DNA of 6,454 bases from Bacteroidales bacterium (GTDB taxonomy: Bacteria; Bacteroidota; Bacteroidia; Bacteroidales; UBA12077): positions 1 through 6,454 of the forward strand of contig DAOVYZ010000209.1 in assembly GCA_030635365.1 (NCBI GenBank), written 5' to 3'. Of this stretch, positions 1 to 6,307 are shown piece by piece; the first letter of the stretch is position 1, and each line of letters starts with the position of its first letter. The translations under genes and the position numbers were made by a program. Under the pieces are notes generated by a model that saw only the letters and a program-made list of their open reading frames with translations, had not been told where the DNA came from and made no database searches.

Positions 1-25
1 AAATAAAGAATTGTAGTTTTTTCTA

Positions 26-123
26 CTTTGCGAAACTTTGGGTCTTCTTTGTGAAACTCTGTGTAACAACATTTTGTCATTATACCACAAAGTAGCGCAA
101 AGGAAACGCAAAGGCACACAAAG
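26..123. repeat. Long imperfect inverted repeat of CTTTGYG-type units
   Basis: The left arm (26-63) and the reverse complement of the right arm (86-123) align without gaps, with 27 of 38 positions identical, around a central spacer of about 22 nt. Each arm is itself built from short repeated words: CTTTGCG, CTTTGGG, CTTTGTG and CTCTGTG on the left, and their complements such as CACAAAG and CGCAAAG on the right. The arms are richer in GC than the surroundings. No reading frame here looks like a gene. From memory, repeats of this CTTTGYG kind are scattered between genes in many Bacteroidota genomes. That makes a multicopy intergenic element likely, but copy number cannot be judged from one window. 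It lies downstream of the receiver gene and, if transcribed, could fold into a long hairpin that protects or ends that transcript. No U-tract follows on the minus strand, so a classical terminator is not supported. Confidence 0.7.
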
Positions 124-124
124 A

Positions 125-195
125 CTTTTTGGACAGCCTCGTTTATCGAAGCATGTCGAAGTGTTTTTTACTGTTTAGGGGCTTTTTGGACAGCC
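125..195. repeat. 14-nt direct repeat pair (CTTTTTGGACAGCC) flanking a TCGAAG doublet
   Basis: CTTTTTGGACAGCC occurs exactly at 125-138 and again at 182-195, 57 nt apart and in the same orientation. Between the copies, TCGAAG occurs twice (146-151 and 156-161). The first copy begins just after the 26-123 inverted repeat ends. The second copy lies inside the receiver gene and encodes its last residues. Read on the other strand the unit is GGCTGTCCAAAAAG, which resembles, from memory, terminal repeats of some insertion sequences. Both copies point the same way and no transposase is present, so a complete IS or MITE is not shown. The exact 14-nt repetition is directly visible; the mobile origin is inference. 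Confidence 0.6.
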
Positions 196-576
196 CTTAT
201 TTTGTTTTTCTATCATAAATTTTTTAATCATACCAAAGAATTTTTCTTCTTCAATAGGCTTGGGAAGAAAGTCTGTAAATCCTGATTCTAATATCTTTTT
301 TTGTTCAGGTATTAAAGCAAAAGCAGTTTGTGCTATTATTGGTATTTCTGAATTAAATTCTCTGATCTGTTTTGTAGCATCGTAGCCATTTAATACAGGC
401 ATTCTTATATCCATTAGAATAAGGTCGATGTTTGGATTTTCCTTTAACATATCAACTGCTATTTTCCCATTTTTAGCATGTAACAGGTCTAAATCAAATT
501 CCTCTAAACGGACTTTATATAATTCAAAACTAATTATATCGTCTTCGGCAATTAACATTATAAATTTTTCTGGCAT
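175..576 (-). CDS. Stand-alone receiver (CheY-like) response regulator
   Basis: This 133-aa protein is a single receiver domain with no output domain. The canonical residues are all visible: the acidic cluster E11-D12-D13, phosphoacceptor D56 in the MDIRMP motif, switch Thr84 in IIAQTAF, aromatic Phe103, and Lys106 followed by Pro107. The family takes phosphate from a histidine kinase onto the Asp and changes partner binding. The sequence style (IIAQTAFA, KPI) matches receivers usually fused to hybrid kinases. The multi-PAS kinase encoded 271 nt upstream on the same strand lacks a receiver, so it is the obvious partner; this is inference from position. The ATG at 576 leaves only six residues before the first strand; Met7 is an alternative, and neither has a clear Shine-Dalgarno sequence. 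The domain is complete by about residue 125. The tail GCPKSP is encoded by the 14-nt repeat also found at 125-138, so the original C-terminus has probably been replaced or extended. Confidence 0.93.
   Translation of the reverse strand: MPEKFIMLIAEDDIISFELYKVRLEEFDLDLLHAKNGKIAVDMLKENPNIDLILMDIRMPVLNGYDATKQIREFNSEIPIIAQTAFALIPEQKKILESGFTDFLPKPIEEEKFFGMIKKFMIEKQNKGCPKSP
179..196 (-). other. Small hairpin over the receiver gene's last codons
   Basis: GGGCT (179-183) and AGCCC (192-196) are perfectly complementary around an 8-nt loop, just inside the stop codon of the receiver gene (175-177). The hairpin includes the second copy of the 14-nt direct repeat. In the minus-strand transcript it is followed by CUAAACAG rather than a U-run, so it is not a convincing intrinsic terminator. 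It may simply reflect the palindromic end of the repeat element. Confidence 0.35.
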
Positions 577-620
577 GTTTTTAAAATTAATTATTTGTTT
601 TCTAGTTAATATATAAGATT

Positions 621-658
621 CTGCAAACTTGACTGAGGGCAGTCAGGTTTTATTGCAG
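621..658. promoter_or_regulatory. Strong hairpin/palindrome between kinase and receiver genes
   Basis: The core TTGACTG (629-635), AGGG, CAGTCAG (640-646) contains a perfect 6-bp stem (630-635 with 640-645) around a 4-nt loop. Across one imperfect position (629/646) the symmetry continues for four more pairs (625-628 with 647-650). CTGC (621-624) and GCAG (655-658) add an outer stem across a 4-nt bulge. It lies 45-82 nt upstream of the receiver start, in the 271-nt kinase-receiver gap, and is noticeably richer in GC than the flanks. It could be an operator for a dimeric regulator, a 5'-leader structure of the receiver mRNA, or a processing or end point for the long kinase mRNA. No U-run follows on the minus strand, which argues against a standard terminator. 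The rest of the gap (577-620 and 659-847) shows no gene. Confidence 0.5.
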
Positions 659-847
659 TTACTTTTGTTTCTACAAAGTTTGGAATGTAGAATATCGATC
701 AATGAATTTTGAATAACGAAATAATTCCTTTGGAAAAGTCTTTTTTTTATTCTAACAATTGAGTTTTTTAGTTCAATATTCATTATTCAAATAATAATTT
801 CATTCCTAATAATAAACCCATGTAGCTTTTTATCTATATTGATTTAT

Positions 848-3800
848 TTAATTATTTTTTTTGATACAAGGTACGGTAAAATAAAATGTACTACCACTCG
901 TTTTATTGTTCGTGTCATTATTTATAATACTCTCTACCCAAATTTTACCACCATGTTTTTCTACAAACTCTTTACATAAAAGTAAACCTAAGCCGGTACC
1001 TTGTTCATTTTTTGTACCAGGAGTGGAAATATTCTGGTCAATTCTAAATAGCTTATCTTGTTTTTCTTCTGGTATACCTACGCCAGTGTCTGAAACAAAG
1101 AACTTAACCATCCTATTTTGTATTTTTTTGCAACCAATAGATATTTTACCTCCTTCATATGTAAATTTTATGGCATTCGAAATAAGATTTCTAAAAATTG
1201 TTTTAAACATTTCTTTATCAATTAACACGGTAGATTCATTATGTTCTTTTTGAGATTCTATTTTAATTTCTTTTGCGATTGCAAAATGCTGCATTTCCTC
1301 AATAATTTCTTCAATAATTTCTTTACATGTGTACTCTGTGGGCTTGAAACTTAATTTACCCCTCTGACTTTTCGACCATATTAAAAGATTCTCCAATAAA
1401 GAAAATGTTTGTTTGGCTGATGAATTCATCATACCAATAATATATGATAACTTTTCTTTTGAATAGTTGCTGTGTTTATTTAAGAGCAAATCAGAAAACC
1501 CCACAAGATTGTTCATTGGAGCCCTAAGATCGTGTGCTATTATCGAGAAAAACTTATCTTTTGTTGCATTCAATTCCTTTAATTTTGCTTCGTAACTCTT
1601 TTGTTCAGTATTGTTTGTACAAAACGCAATATATTCATTTTTTGACAATTTAATGCTTTCGAGAATAATATTTATAATTTTTCCATATTTGGTCATAAAT
1701 CTAGTTTCATAACTTGAAATCTGTCCCATGTTTTGTAAATCGCCAAATTTCTTCTTAACTTCCAGAGCATCTTCTTTTAGATGAATATCCAGAATAGTCA
1801 TATTAAGCATTTCTTTTTGTGAATAACCTAATAATTTTTGAGCGGTAGAATTAACGAAATTTAGCTTCCCATATCTATTAGCAATAAAAATACCTACGGG
1901 AGAAGTTTCAATGTAAGTTCTAAACCTTTTTTCATTTTCAATTATTTTTTGTTGAACTTCTTTACGTTCGGTAATATCTCTTACTGCGGACACACGTATA
2001 TCTTCATTATTGAGTTTAAAACTTCTGGATTCAATTTCAACAGGTACTTCTGTTCCATCTTTTTTTACAATAGAAACTTCGTATGGTTTTGTTGATTGCT
2101 GTTTAATTTTTTCGGCTATTAATGCATGATGTTTTTCATGTATTATTTTAAATAAACTTTGGTTAATTATTTCTTCCTTTGTATAATCGGTAACGTTATA
2201 AAGAGTCTGATTACAATCAATTGCTATTCCATTTTTGTGCATTACAATACCTTCAAAACTAACTTCCGATAGGTTTTTAAATCGTTCTTCGCTTTCTTTT
2301 AATCTTCTTTCATCTTCTGTACGTCTGGTAATATCATGGGCTACTGCATATAGAATTCGCTCTCTGAGTACCGGGTATGCTTTCCATTCCAGTATTCTAT
2401 AACCTCCTTCTTTACAGTGATACCTATTGACAAATCGAATAACTTTTTTCCCTTTCTTAAGTTCTGATTCTATAACTTCTTTCGTTTTGTCAATATCATC
2501 AGGATGAATAAATTCCAGGAAAGGTTTTTTCAAAAACTCTTCTTCTTTATAACCTAATGTTTTAGTAAATGTAGGATTAACCTTAAAGAAAGTTGCTGTT
2601 TCCATATTAGCTATTCCTATCAGGTCGGTATTCATTTCAAAAATAGTACGAAATCTTTCCTCACTTTGTGTAAGTGTGATTTCGTTTTCTTTTCTTTCTG
2701 TAATATCTCTAATTATACCTACTGAATACCATTTGTTATTATGCCTTAGTGCTGATAGTGAAAGTTCTACAGGGACATCTGCTCCATCTTTTCTTACTCC
2801 TGACAATTCTACTACATTATTAATGGTCCTGCCTTTTCCAGTGTTTTTAAAATTGGCAAATCCTTTTTCAAATAAACTTCTATATTTTTTTAAAGTAATA
2901 AGTTTGTGTAAATCTTTATTTATTACTTCTTCCGAGGTATATTGGAATATTTTTTCGGCTACATGGTTCCAAAATGTGATTAACCCTTCATCATCTAACA
3001 ATATTATAGCATCTTGAGATGAATTAGTTATTGCCTTAAATTTATCTTCACTTTCTTTTAATTCTTGTTCAATTTGTTTTCGGCTGGTTATATCTCTAAA
3101 AATTCCAAATGAATTAAGATAATTTCCTTTATCATCATTATTTGGTGTGACTGTAACAAGTATATGCTTTTTTACTCCTTTAAAATTATTAATTTCAAGT
3201 TCATAGCTTGATTGTCTACTTTTCTTCCTTTTTGAAGTTTCTATTTTAATTTTTTCTTGTTCTTCAATGCTCAAAAATTGGGCTAAGGATTTTCCTATTA
3301 AGCCGCCCTTTTTTACTCCAAATATTTTATCGGCAGCATGGTTAGAGAATGTGAAAATTTCATCTTTATTTGTAATACCTATACCTTCACCCTGATTATG
3401 AATAAGTTTTTTATATTTTTCTTCACTCTCTTTAAGTTCATTTAATATTTTTGTTTCATTTGTAACATCTCTAAATGAGCAATAAGTTGCTGTAGAATCG
3501 TTATTCTCGTTATACAGGACACAACTTTCATAGGAAGCTAATATATATTTACCATTTTTCTTTTTTAGTTTGAGAATAATATCCTCAATATTTCCTTCTT
3601 TTTTAAATTTCTTGAAACGAGCATTGAAAATGTTAATAAGATCAGGATGAACAAAATTGGCAAACGATTTCCCTATTACTTCATTTTTATTATATCTAAG
3701 TATATCCAACCAGGTTTGATTTACTTCTAATATATTACCATTAATATCAAGAGATTGAAAGGCTAATTGCGAATTATTAAAAAAAATATTGTATTTTTTA

Positions 3801-3919
3801 GTAATGTCATTTCTATTACTGCTGTCTTCAGAATCTATCAACTTTTCAATAGCTTTATAAATACTACTATCCTTTTCATTTTTATAGGTCAATAGAATAT
3901 TTTTAAGCTTATCTTTCAT
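848..3919 (-). CDS. Cytoplasmic multi-PAS sensor histidine kinase
   Basis: This 1023-aa protein has six PAS domains in tandem, roughly at residues 44-155, 166-281, 292-409, 420-533, 543-652 and 662-775. The first five end in the usual [RH]D[IV]T hinge (150-153, 275-278, 404-407, 528-531, 647-650). Repeated KESEE-type helices, which probably form coiled-coil linkers, precede PAS domains 2 to 6. A HisKA domain follows (about 783-850) with His796 in the H-box IIAHDLRAP. The HATPase_c domain (about 895-1018) shows the N-box (N911, N915), G1 DTGVGIP (944-950), the F-box LFRI (957-960) and G2 GTGLGL (974-979), so it should be catalytically competent. No signal peptide or membrane segment is visible, so sensing should be intracellular. 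Ligands cannot be named: no haem or flavin signature is evident. It lacks its own receiver; the lone receiver downstream is the likely acceptor. AGG lies about 9 nt before the ATG at 3919, weakly supporting that start. Confidence 0.95.
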   Translation of the reverse strand: MKDKLKNILLTYKNEKDSSIYKAIEKLIDSEDSSNRNDITKKYNIFFNNSQLAFQSLDINGNILEVNQTWLDILRYNKNEVIGKSFANFVHPDLINIFNARFKKFKKEGNIEDIILKLKKKNGKYILASYESCVLYNENNDSTATYCSFRDVTNETKILNELKESEEKYKKLIHNQGEGIGITNKDEIFTFSNHAADKIFGVKKGGLIGKSLAQFLSIEEQEKIKIETSKRKKSRQSSYELEINNFKGVKKHILVTVTPNNDDKGNYLNSFGIFRDITSRKQIEQELKESEDKFKAITNSSQDAIILLDDEGLITFWNHVAEKIFQYTSEEVINKDLHKLITLKKYRSLFEKGFANFKNTGKGRTINNVVELSGVRKDGADVPVELSLSALRHNNKWYSVGIIRDITERKENEITLTQSEERFRTIFEMNTDLIGIANMETATFFKVNPTFTKTLGYKEEEFLKKPFLEFIHPDDIDKTKEVIESELKKGKKVIRFVNRYHCKEGGYRILEWKAYPVLRERILYAVAHDITRRTEDERRLKESEERFKNLSEVSFEGIVMHKNGIAIDCNQTLYNVTDYTKEEIINQSLFKIIHEKHHALIAEKIKQQSTKPYEVSIVKKDGTEVPVEIESRSFKLNNEDIRVSAVRDITERKEVQQKIIENEKRFRTYIETSPVGIFIANRYGKLNFVNSTAQKLLGYSQKEMLNMTILDIHLKEDALEVKKKFGDLQNMGQISSYETRFMTKYGKIINIILESIKLSKNEYIAFCTNNTEQKSYEAKLKELNATKDKFFSIIAHDLRAPMNNLVGFSDLLLNKHSNYSKEKLSYIIGMMNSSAKQTFSLLENLLIWSKSQRGKLSFKPTEYTCKEIIEEIIEEMQHFAIAKEIKIESQKEHNESTVLIDKEMFKTIFRNLISNAIKFTYEGGKISIGCKKIQNRMVKFFVSDTGVGIPEEKQDKLFRIDQNISTPGTKNEQGTGLGLLLCKEFVEKHGGKIWVESIINNDTNNKTSGSTFYFTVPCIKKNN

Positions 3920-4055
3920 AATCAGTAGCCTAATGTTGTTAATATAAAAATGAATCGGTATTGTTTGTTTATAACAAGTTATGAAAATTTTCTAAATAAG
4001 TACTGTAAAATTTATGGTTATTTTGATTTACAAAAGATGGATAATGCAATAAATC

Positions 4056-4065
4056 TATGATCATA
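4056..4065. promoter_or_regulatory. 10-bp palindrome in the kinase/GPP34 divergent spacer
   Basis: TATGATCATA is a perfect 10-bp palindrome 57 nt upstream of the GPP34 start, in the 202-nt spacer (3920-4121) that must hold promoters for both divergent genes. A second perfect palindrome, GAAAATTTTC, lies at 3983-3992. Short AT-rich palindromes arise readily by chance in DNA of this composition, so an operator role is only a possibility. The spacer holds no gene. Confidence 0.25.
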
Positions 4066-4092
4066 AAACAGAAACTTAACAATAATATTTCT

Positions 4093-4100
4093 TAATTTTA
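4093..4100 (+). promoter_or_regulatory. Possible Bacteroidota-type -7 element for the GPP34 gene
   Basis: TAATTTTA matches the Bacteroidota -7 consensus TAnnTTTG at all fixed positions except the last, and lies 22 nt before the ATG at 4122. No matching TTTG-type -33 element is found at the expected distance, so this is a weak call based on one box. Confidence 0.2.
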
Positions 4101-4121
4101 TCTAATCAAATACGCACAATT

Positions 4122-4796
4122 ATGAATTATAATTTAACTGAGAAGTTTATACTATTGGCTTTAGATCCAAAGAAAGGAAAATTCTTAATAGATACTATGT
4201 CATTAAACTATGGTATTGCAGGTGCGATATTATTGGAATTATCAGAATTGAATAAAATTTCAGTTATAAATAAGAGATTGGTTTTATCAGATAAAAAACT
4301 ATCCGGCAATTTTGTTATTGATGAGAGCATTAAGCTAATAAATAGTTCAGGAAAAAATCGAAAGACAAAATACTGGGTTTATAAACTGGGAAATAAGGTA
4401 TCAAAATTTAAAAAATCTATTTTAAAAGATTTAAATACCAAAAGAATAATAAAGATTGAGAAGAAAACATATGTGTGGGGATTGTTTAAAGTTTATAGGT
4501 ACCCTTTTATTACTGTAGGTGCAATAGAGGACACGAAATCAAAACTAAAAGGGATTGTATTAAAAAATGAAAAACCTGATATAGATAATCTATTATTATT
4601 AAGTTTGATGAATAGCTGTAAGTTAACCAGAGTTTTGTTTACTGATAAAAAGCAGCATAGGATAGCAAGAAAGAAGATAAAAGAATTAACAAAAGATATT
4701 GAAATTAGCGAAGCTGTTAGTCAAACTATAAAAGAAATACAAACAGCAGTTATGGTAGCAACAACATCAGCTGTGGTAAGTTCTTCGTCAAGTTAA
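4122..4796 (+). CDS. GPP34 family protein (GOLPH3/Vps74-like)
   Basis: The 224-aa sequence fits the GPP34 family over nearly its full length (about residues 5-213). It opens with LTEKFILLALDPKKGKF (5-21), followed by the GIAGAILLELSELNKI helix (31-46). Next come a YWVYKLGNKV segment (84-93), the hairpin around WGLFKVYRYPF (119-129), the helix DNLLLLSLMNSCKL (155-168) and a C-terminal helix. Eukaryotic members bind PI4P on Golgi membranes and recruit glycosyltransferases. The role of bacterial members is not established. By my alignment from memory, the human PI4P-binding Trp81 and Arg90 fall at Asp24 and Ala33 here, so PI4P binding is not expected. The protein is basic and has no transmembrane segment or signal peptide; peripheral membrane binding through the hairpin is plausible. 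It ends in a run of five serines. It is transcribed away from the kinase, and its stop overlaps that of the convergent MFS gene. Confidence 0.85.
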   Translation: MNYNLTEKFILLALDPKKGKFLIDTMSLNYGIAGAILLELSELNKISVINKRLVLSDKKLSGNFVIDESIKLINSSGKNRKTKYWVYKLGNKVSKFKKSILKDLNTKRIIKIEKKTYVWGLFKVYRYPFITVGAIEDTKSKLKGIVLKNEKPDIDNLLLLSLMNSCKLTRVLFTDKKQHRIARKKIKELTKDIEISEAVSQTIKEIQTAVMVATTSAVVSSSSS

Positions 4797-4807
4797 TCTA
4801 CACTTGA
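4788..4807. terminator. Weak hairpin at the convergent gene junction
   Basis: TCAAGT (4788-4793) and ACTTGA (4802-4807) form a perfect 6-bp stem around an 8-nt loop that includes both stop codons. On the plus strand it is followed by GACTTTTAAATTC, a modest U-rich stretch; on the minus strand no U-run follows. It might serve as a weak terminator for the GPP34 transcript. With only two G-C pairs its stability is low. Confidence 0.25.
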
Positions 4808-6019
4808 GACTTTTAAATTCTTAATTTGCATAACCAAAGTAATCGAAGCCAGAGTGAAAAATATTATTCCAGACAATAGAAGAGCAGACTGAAGGCTAAA
4901 TGTATCAGTATACCAACCTGCAAAGGGGCCAATAATTGCAAAGAAGATTCTAATAACAAAATTTCTTACAGATAATACAGTGGCTCTTATGTTCGATTCA
5001 CATAAACGATTAATATAATCTTTTAAAACGGGAGTGGCAATTCCCCTGACACAATAAAATATGAATAGAATACCAATACCCCACAATGCATTAATACGGC
5101 TCACAATAATGTATCCGGCAGGTAACATGATAGTTATCCCAATCATGGTTTTTATTTGTTTTAGCTTAATTTCTACTTTATGAGCTATCATAGCACTAAA
5201 ACCAACAGTAAGATTTAAAAGAGTCCAAAAAACTCCAAATAAGCCAATGGGAAGTAAAACATGCTCAAAATAAAGTTGGACGAACCATGCCATAGTTAGT
5301 GTTGAACAACCAATTACGGATGAAAATATGATATTCCACTTAAGCTCTTTATTGTCGTGCAACGAATATTTAACAATTTTGAGAATATCAATAAATTTCA
5401 TTTTAGATACCATTTTTTGTCTAATTGGTTCAATTAGTAATAAGGCAGCAGGTATACTCGTAAAAGCTACAAGTGTTTGAGCATAATATGGGTATCGAAA
5501 GCTAAGTGTTGCTAACAATCCACCTAAAACCCCTGCAATTGCTTCAGCAAAATTACCTATTGATACTATTCTTCCTTCGTATTTAATATATTGTTCTTTT
5601 TTTCCTGATTCCAGCAAAGAGTCATAAAGCATTGCAGAATCGGCCCCTGAAATTAAGCTTTGTCCCAGGCCAAGTATAATTTCAGCAATAAGAAAACCAA
5701 TAAAACCGTATGAAAAACTATAGGTTAAAAAACCAAGAAAGCCCAACATAGTCCCAATAACCAGAGTAAATTTTCTTCCAAGAGCATCAGCCAAATATCC
5801 GGAAGGTATTTCCAACACTACAATTGCAATTGAATAAATTGCCTGGAGAATAAAAATATGCCGCATTTCAAGTCCATTATCTTTATAAAAAAGAACTACC
5901 ACAGGCATAAAAAGCATAAACCATTTAGCAATTTTAATAATGTATAGTTTAAAAATGTTGGACTGAATAGATTTTGGCATATATTTTAATTTAAGTTGTA
6001 AAGATAATTTTGTTACCAT
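4793..6019 (-). CDS. MFS transporter, 12 transmembrane helices
   Basis: This 408-aa protein has about twelve hydrophobic segments, near residues 27-46, 53-72, 84-102, 104-124, 155-173, 178-197, 230-250, 258-279, 290-308, 312-331, 355-373 and 377-397. The basic loop between helices 2 and 3 carries MFS motif A, GYLADALGRK (74-83), after LEIPS (69-73). Asp127 and Asp133 in SGADSAMLYDSL and the RATVLSVRNF segment (345-354) are typical of this MFS branch. Transport is presumably driven by an ion gradient across the inner membrane. The substrate is unknown; the branch resembles drug-efflux-like permeases, but that is weak evidence. The start is uncertain. The ATG at 6019 gives a hydrophilic 13-residue leader, while Met14 (ATG at 5980, MPKSIQSNIFKLY) looks like the usual family N-terminus; neither has a clear Shine-Dalgarno sequence. 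Its stop overlaps the GPP34 stop. Confidence 0.93.
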   Translation of the reverse strand: MVTKLSLQLKLKYMPKSIQSNIFKLYIIKIAKWFMLFMPVVVLFYKDNGLEMRHIFILQAIYSIAIVVLEIPSGYLADALGRKFTLVIGTMLGFLGFLTYSFSYGFIGFLIAEIILGLGQSLISGADSAMLYDSLLESGKKEQYIKYEGRIVSIGNFAEAIAGVLGGLLATLSFRYPYYAQTLVAFTSIPAALLLIEPIRQKMVSKMKFIDILKIVKYSLHDNKELKWNIIFSSVIGCSTLTMAWFVQLYFEHVLLPIGLFGVFWTLLNLTVGFSAMIAHKVEIKLKQIKTMIGITIMLPAGYIIVSRINALWGIGILFIFYCVRGIATPVLKDYINRLCESNIRATVLSVRNFVIRIFFAIIGPFAGWYTDTFSLQSALLLSGIIFFTLASITLVMQIKNLKVSSVD

Positions 6020-6221
6020 CCATTAAAAAATGAAATTGCATATTATAAAACAGAAATGCTAAATAACGTTTTAAAGTTAAAGTATGTGTAGCCTTTAAAA
6101 TGAAGTGTTATTAAAGGGTATAGAAGGATGAATATATCTACAATCAATTAATTTTGAATGGTTTTCGTAATAAAATTATAAATTTTTCGTTGTGATTTAG
6201 TATCGATATTTTTACCAAAAA

Positions 6222-6256
6222 TGATTTTAAAATTATATATTGCAACTTTAAAATCA
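6222..6256. promoter_or_regulatory. Perfect 10-bp inverted repeat upstream of the last gene
   Basis: TGATTTTAAA (6222-6231) and TTTAAAATCA (6247-6256) are exact reverse complements separated by 15 nt. The pair ends 51 nt before the ATG at 6308. It lies in the 288-nt spacer (6020-6307) between the divergent MFS gene and the last gene. The geometry fits an operator with half-sites about 25 bp apart, but the arms are nearly all A/T and the left arm overlaps a second palindrome (ATTTTAAAAT, 6224-6233), so chance is a real alternative. Otherwise the spacer shows no gene or clear promoter boxes. Confidence 0.3.
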
Positions 6257-6257
6257 C

Positions 6258-6266
6258 TTATCCACA
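6258..6266 (+). other. Exact DnaA-box nonamer TTATCCACA
   Basis: TTATCCACA matches the high-affinity DnaA-box sequence exactly. It sits 2 nt after the inverted repeat and 42 nt before the last gene, in very AT-rich DNA. I saw no second exact box in the spacer, and no dnaA, dnaN or other replication gene is in the window. A single site could bind DnaA as a regulator or be coincidental; an origin is not supported. Confidence 0.3.
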
Positions 6267-6307
6267 TATTGATAATATAAATTTAAACCCTAAATAATTC
6301 AAATATT

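Noticed and set aside
26..195. CRISPR array or complete insertion sequence
   Set aside because: The repeats are not regularly spaced with uniform unique spacers, the 14-nt copies are only two and in direct orientation, and no transposase or cas gene is present.
428..616. Plus-strand open frame of 62 codons
   Set aside because: It lies antisense to the receiver gene, whose motifs are unmistakable; its sequence shows no domain.
741..748. Run of eight T residues as a terminator
   Set aside because: It reads as T only on the plus strand, where no upstream gene ends; only a 4-bp TTCC/GGAA stem (725-735) precedes it, so it cannot serve the minus-strand kinase.
782..795. ATTATT-CA-AATAAT inverted repeat just after the kinase stop
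   Set aside because: It is purely A/T apart from its centre and only 6 bp long, which is expected by chance in DNA of this composition.
906..1253. Plus-strand open frame of 115 codons
   Set aside because: It is antisense to the conserved HATPase_c part of the kinase gene and has no recognisable features of its own.
2676..3017. Plus-strand open frame of 113 codons
   Set aside because: It is antisense to the third PAS domain and its Ser/Leu-rich composition is that of a shadow frame.
6042..6047. TATAAT on the minus strand before the MFS gene as a sigma-70 -10 box
   Set aside because: The suspected host group uses a different primary promoter consensus, and no matching -35 element is visible.
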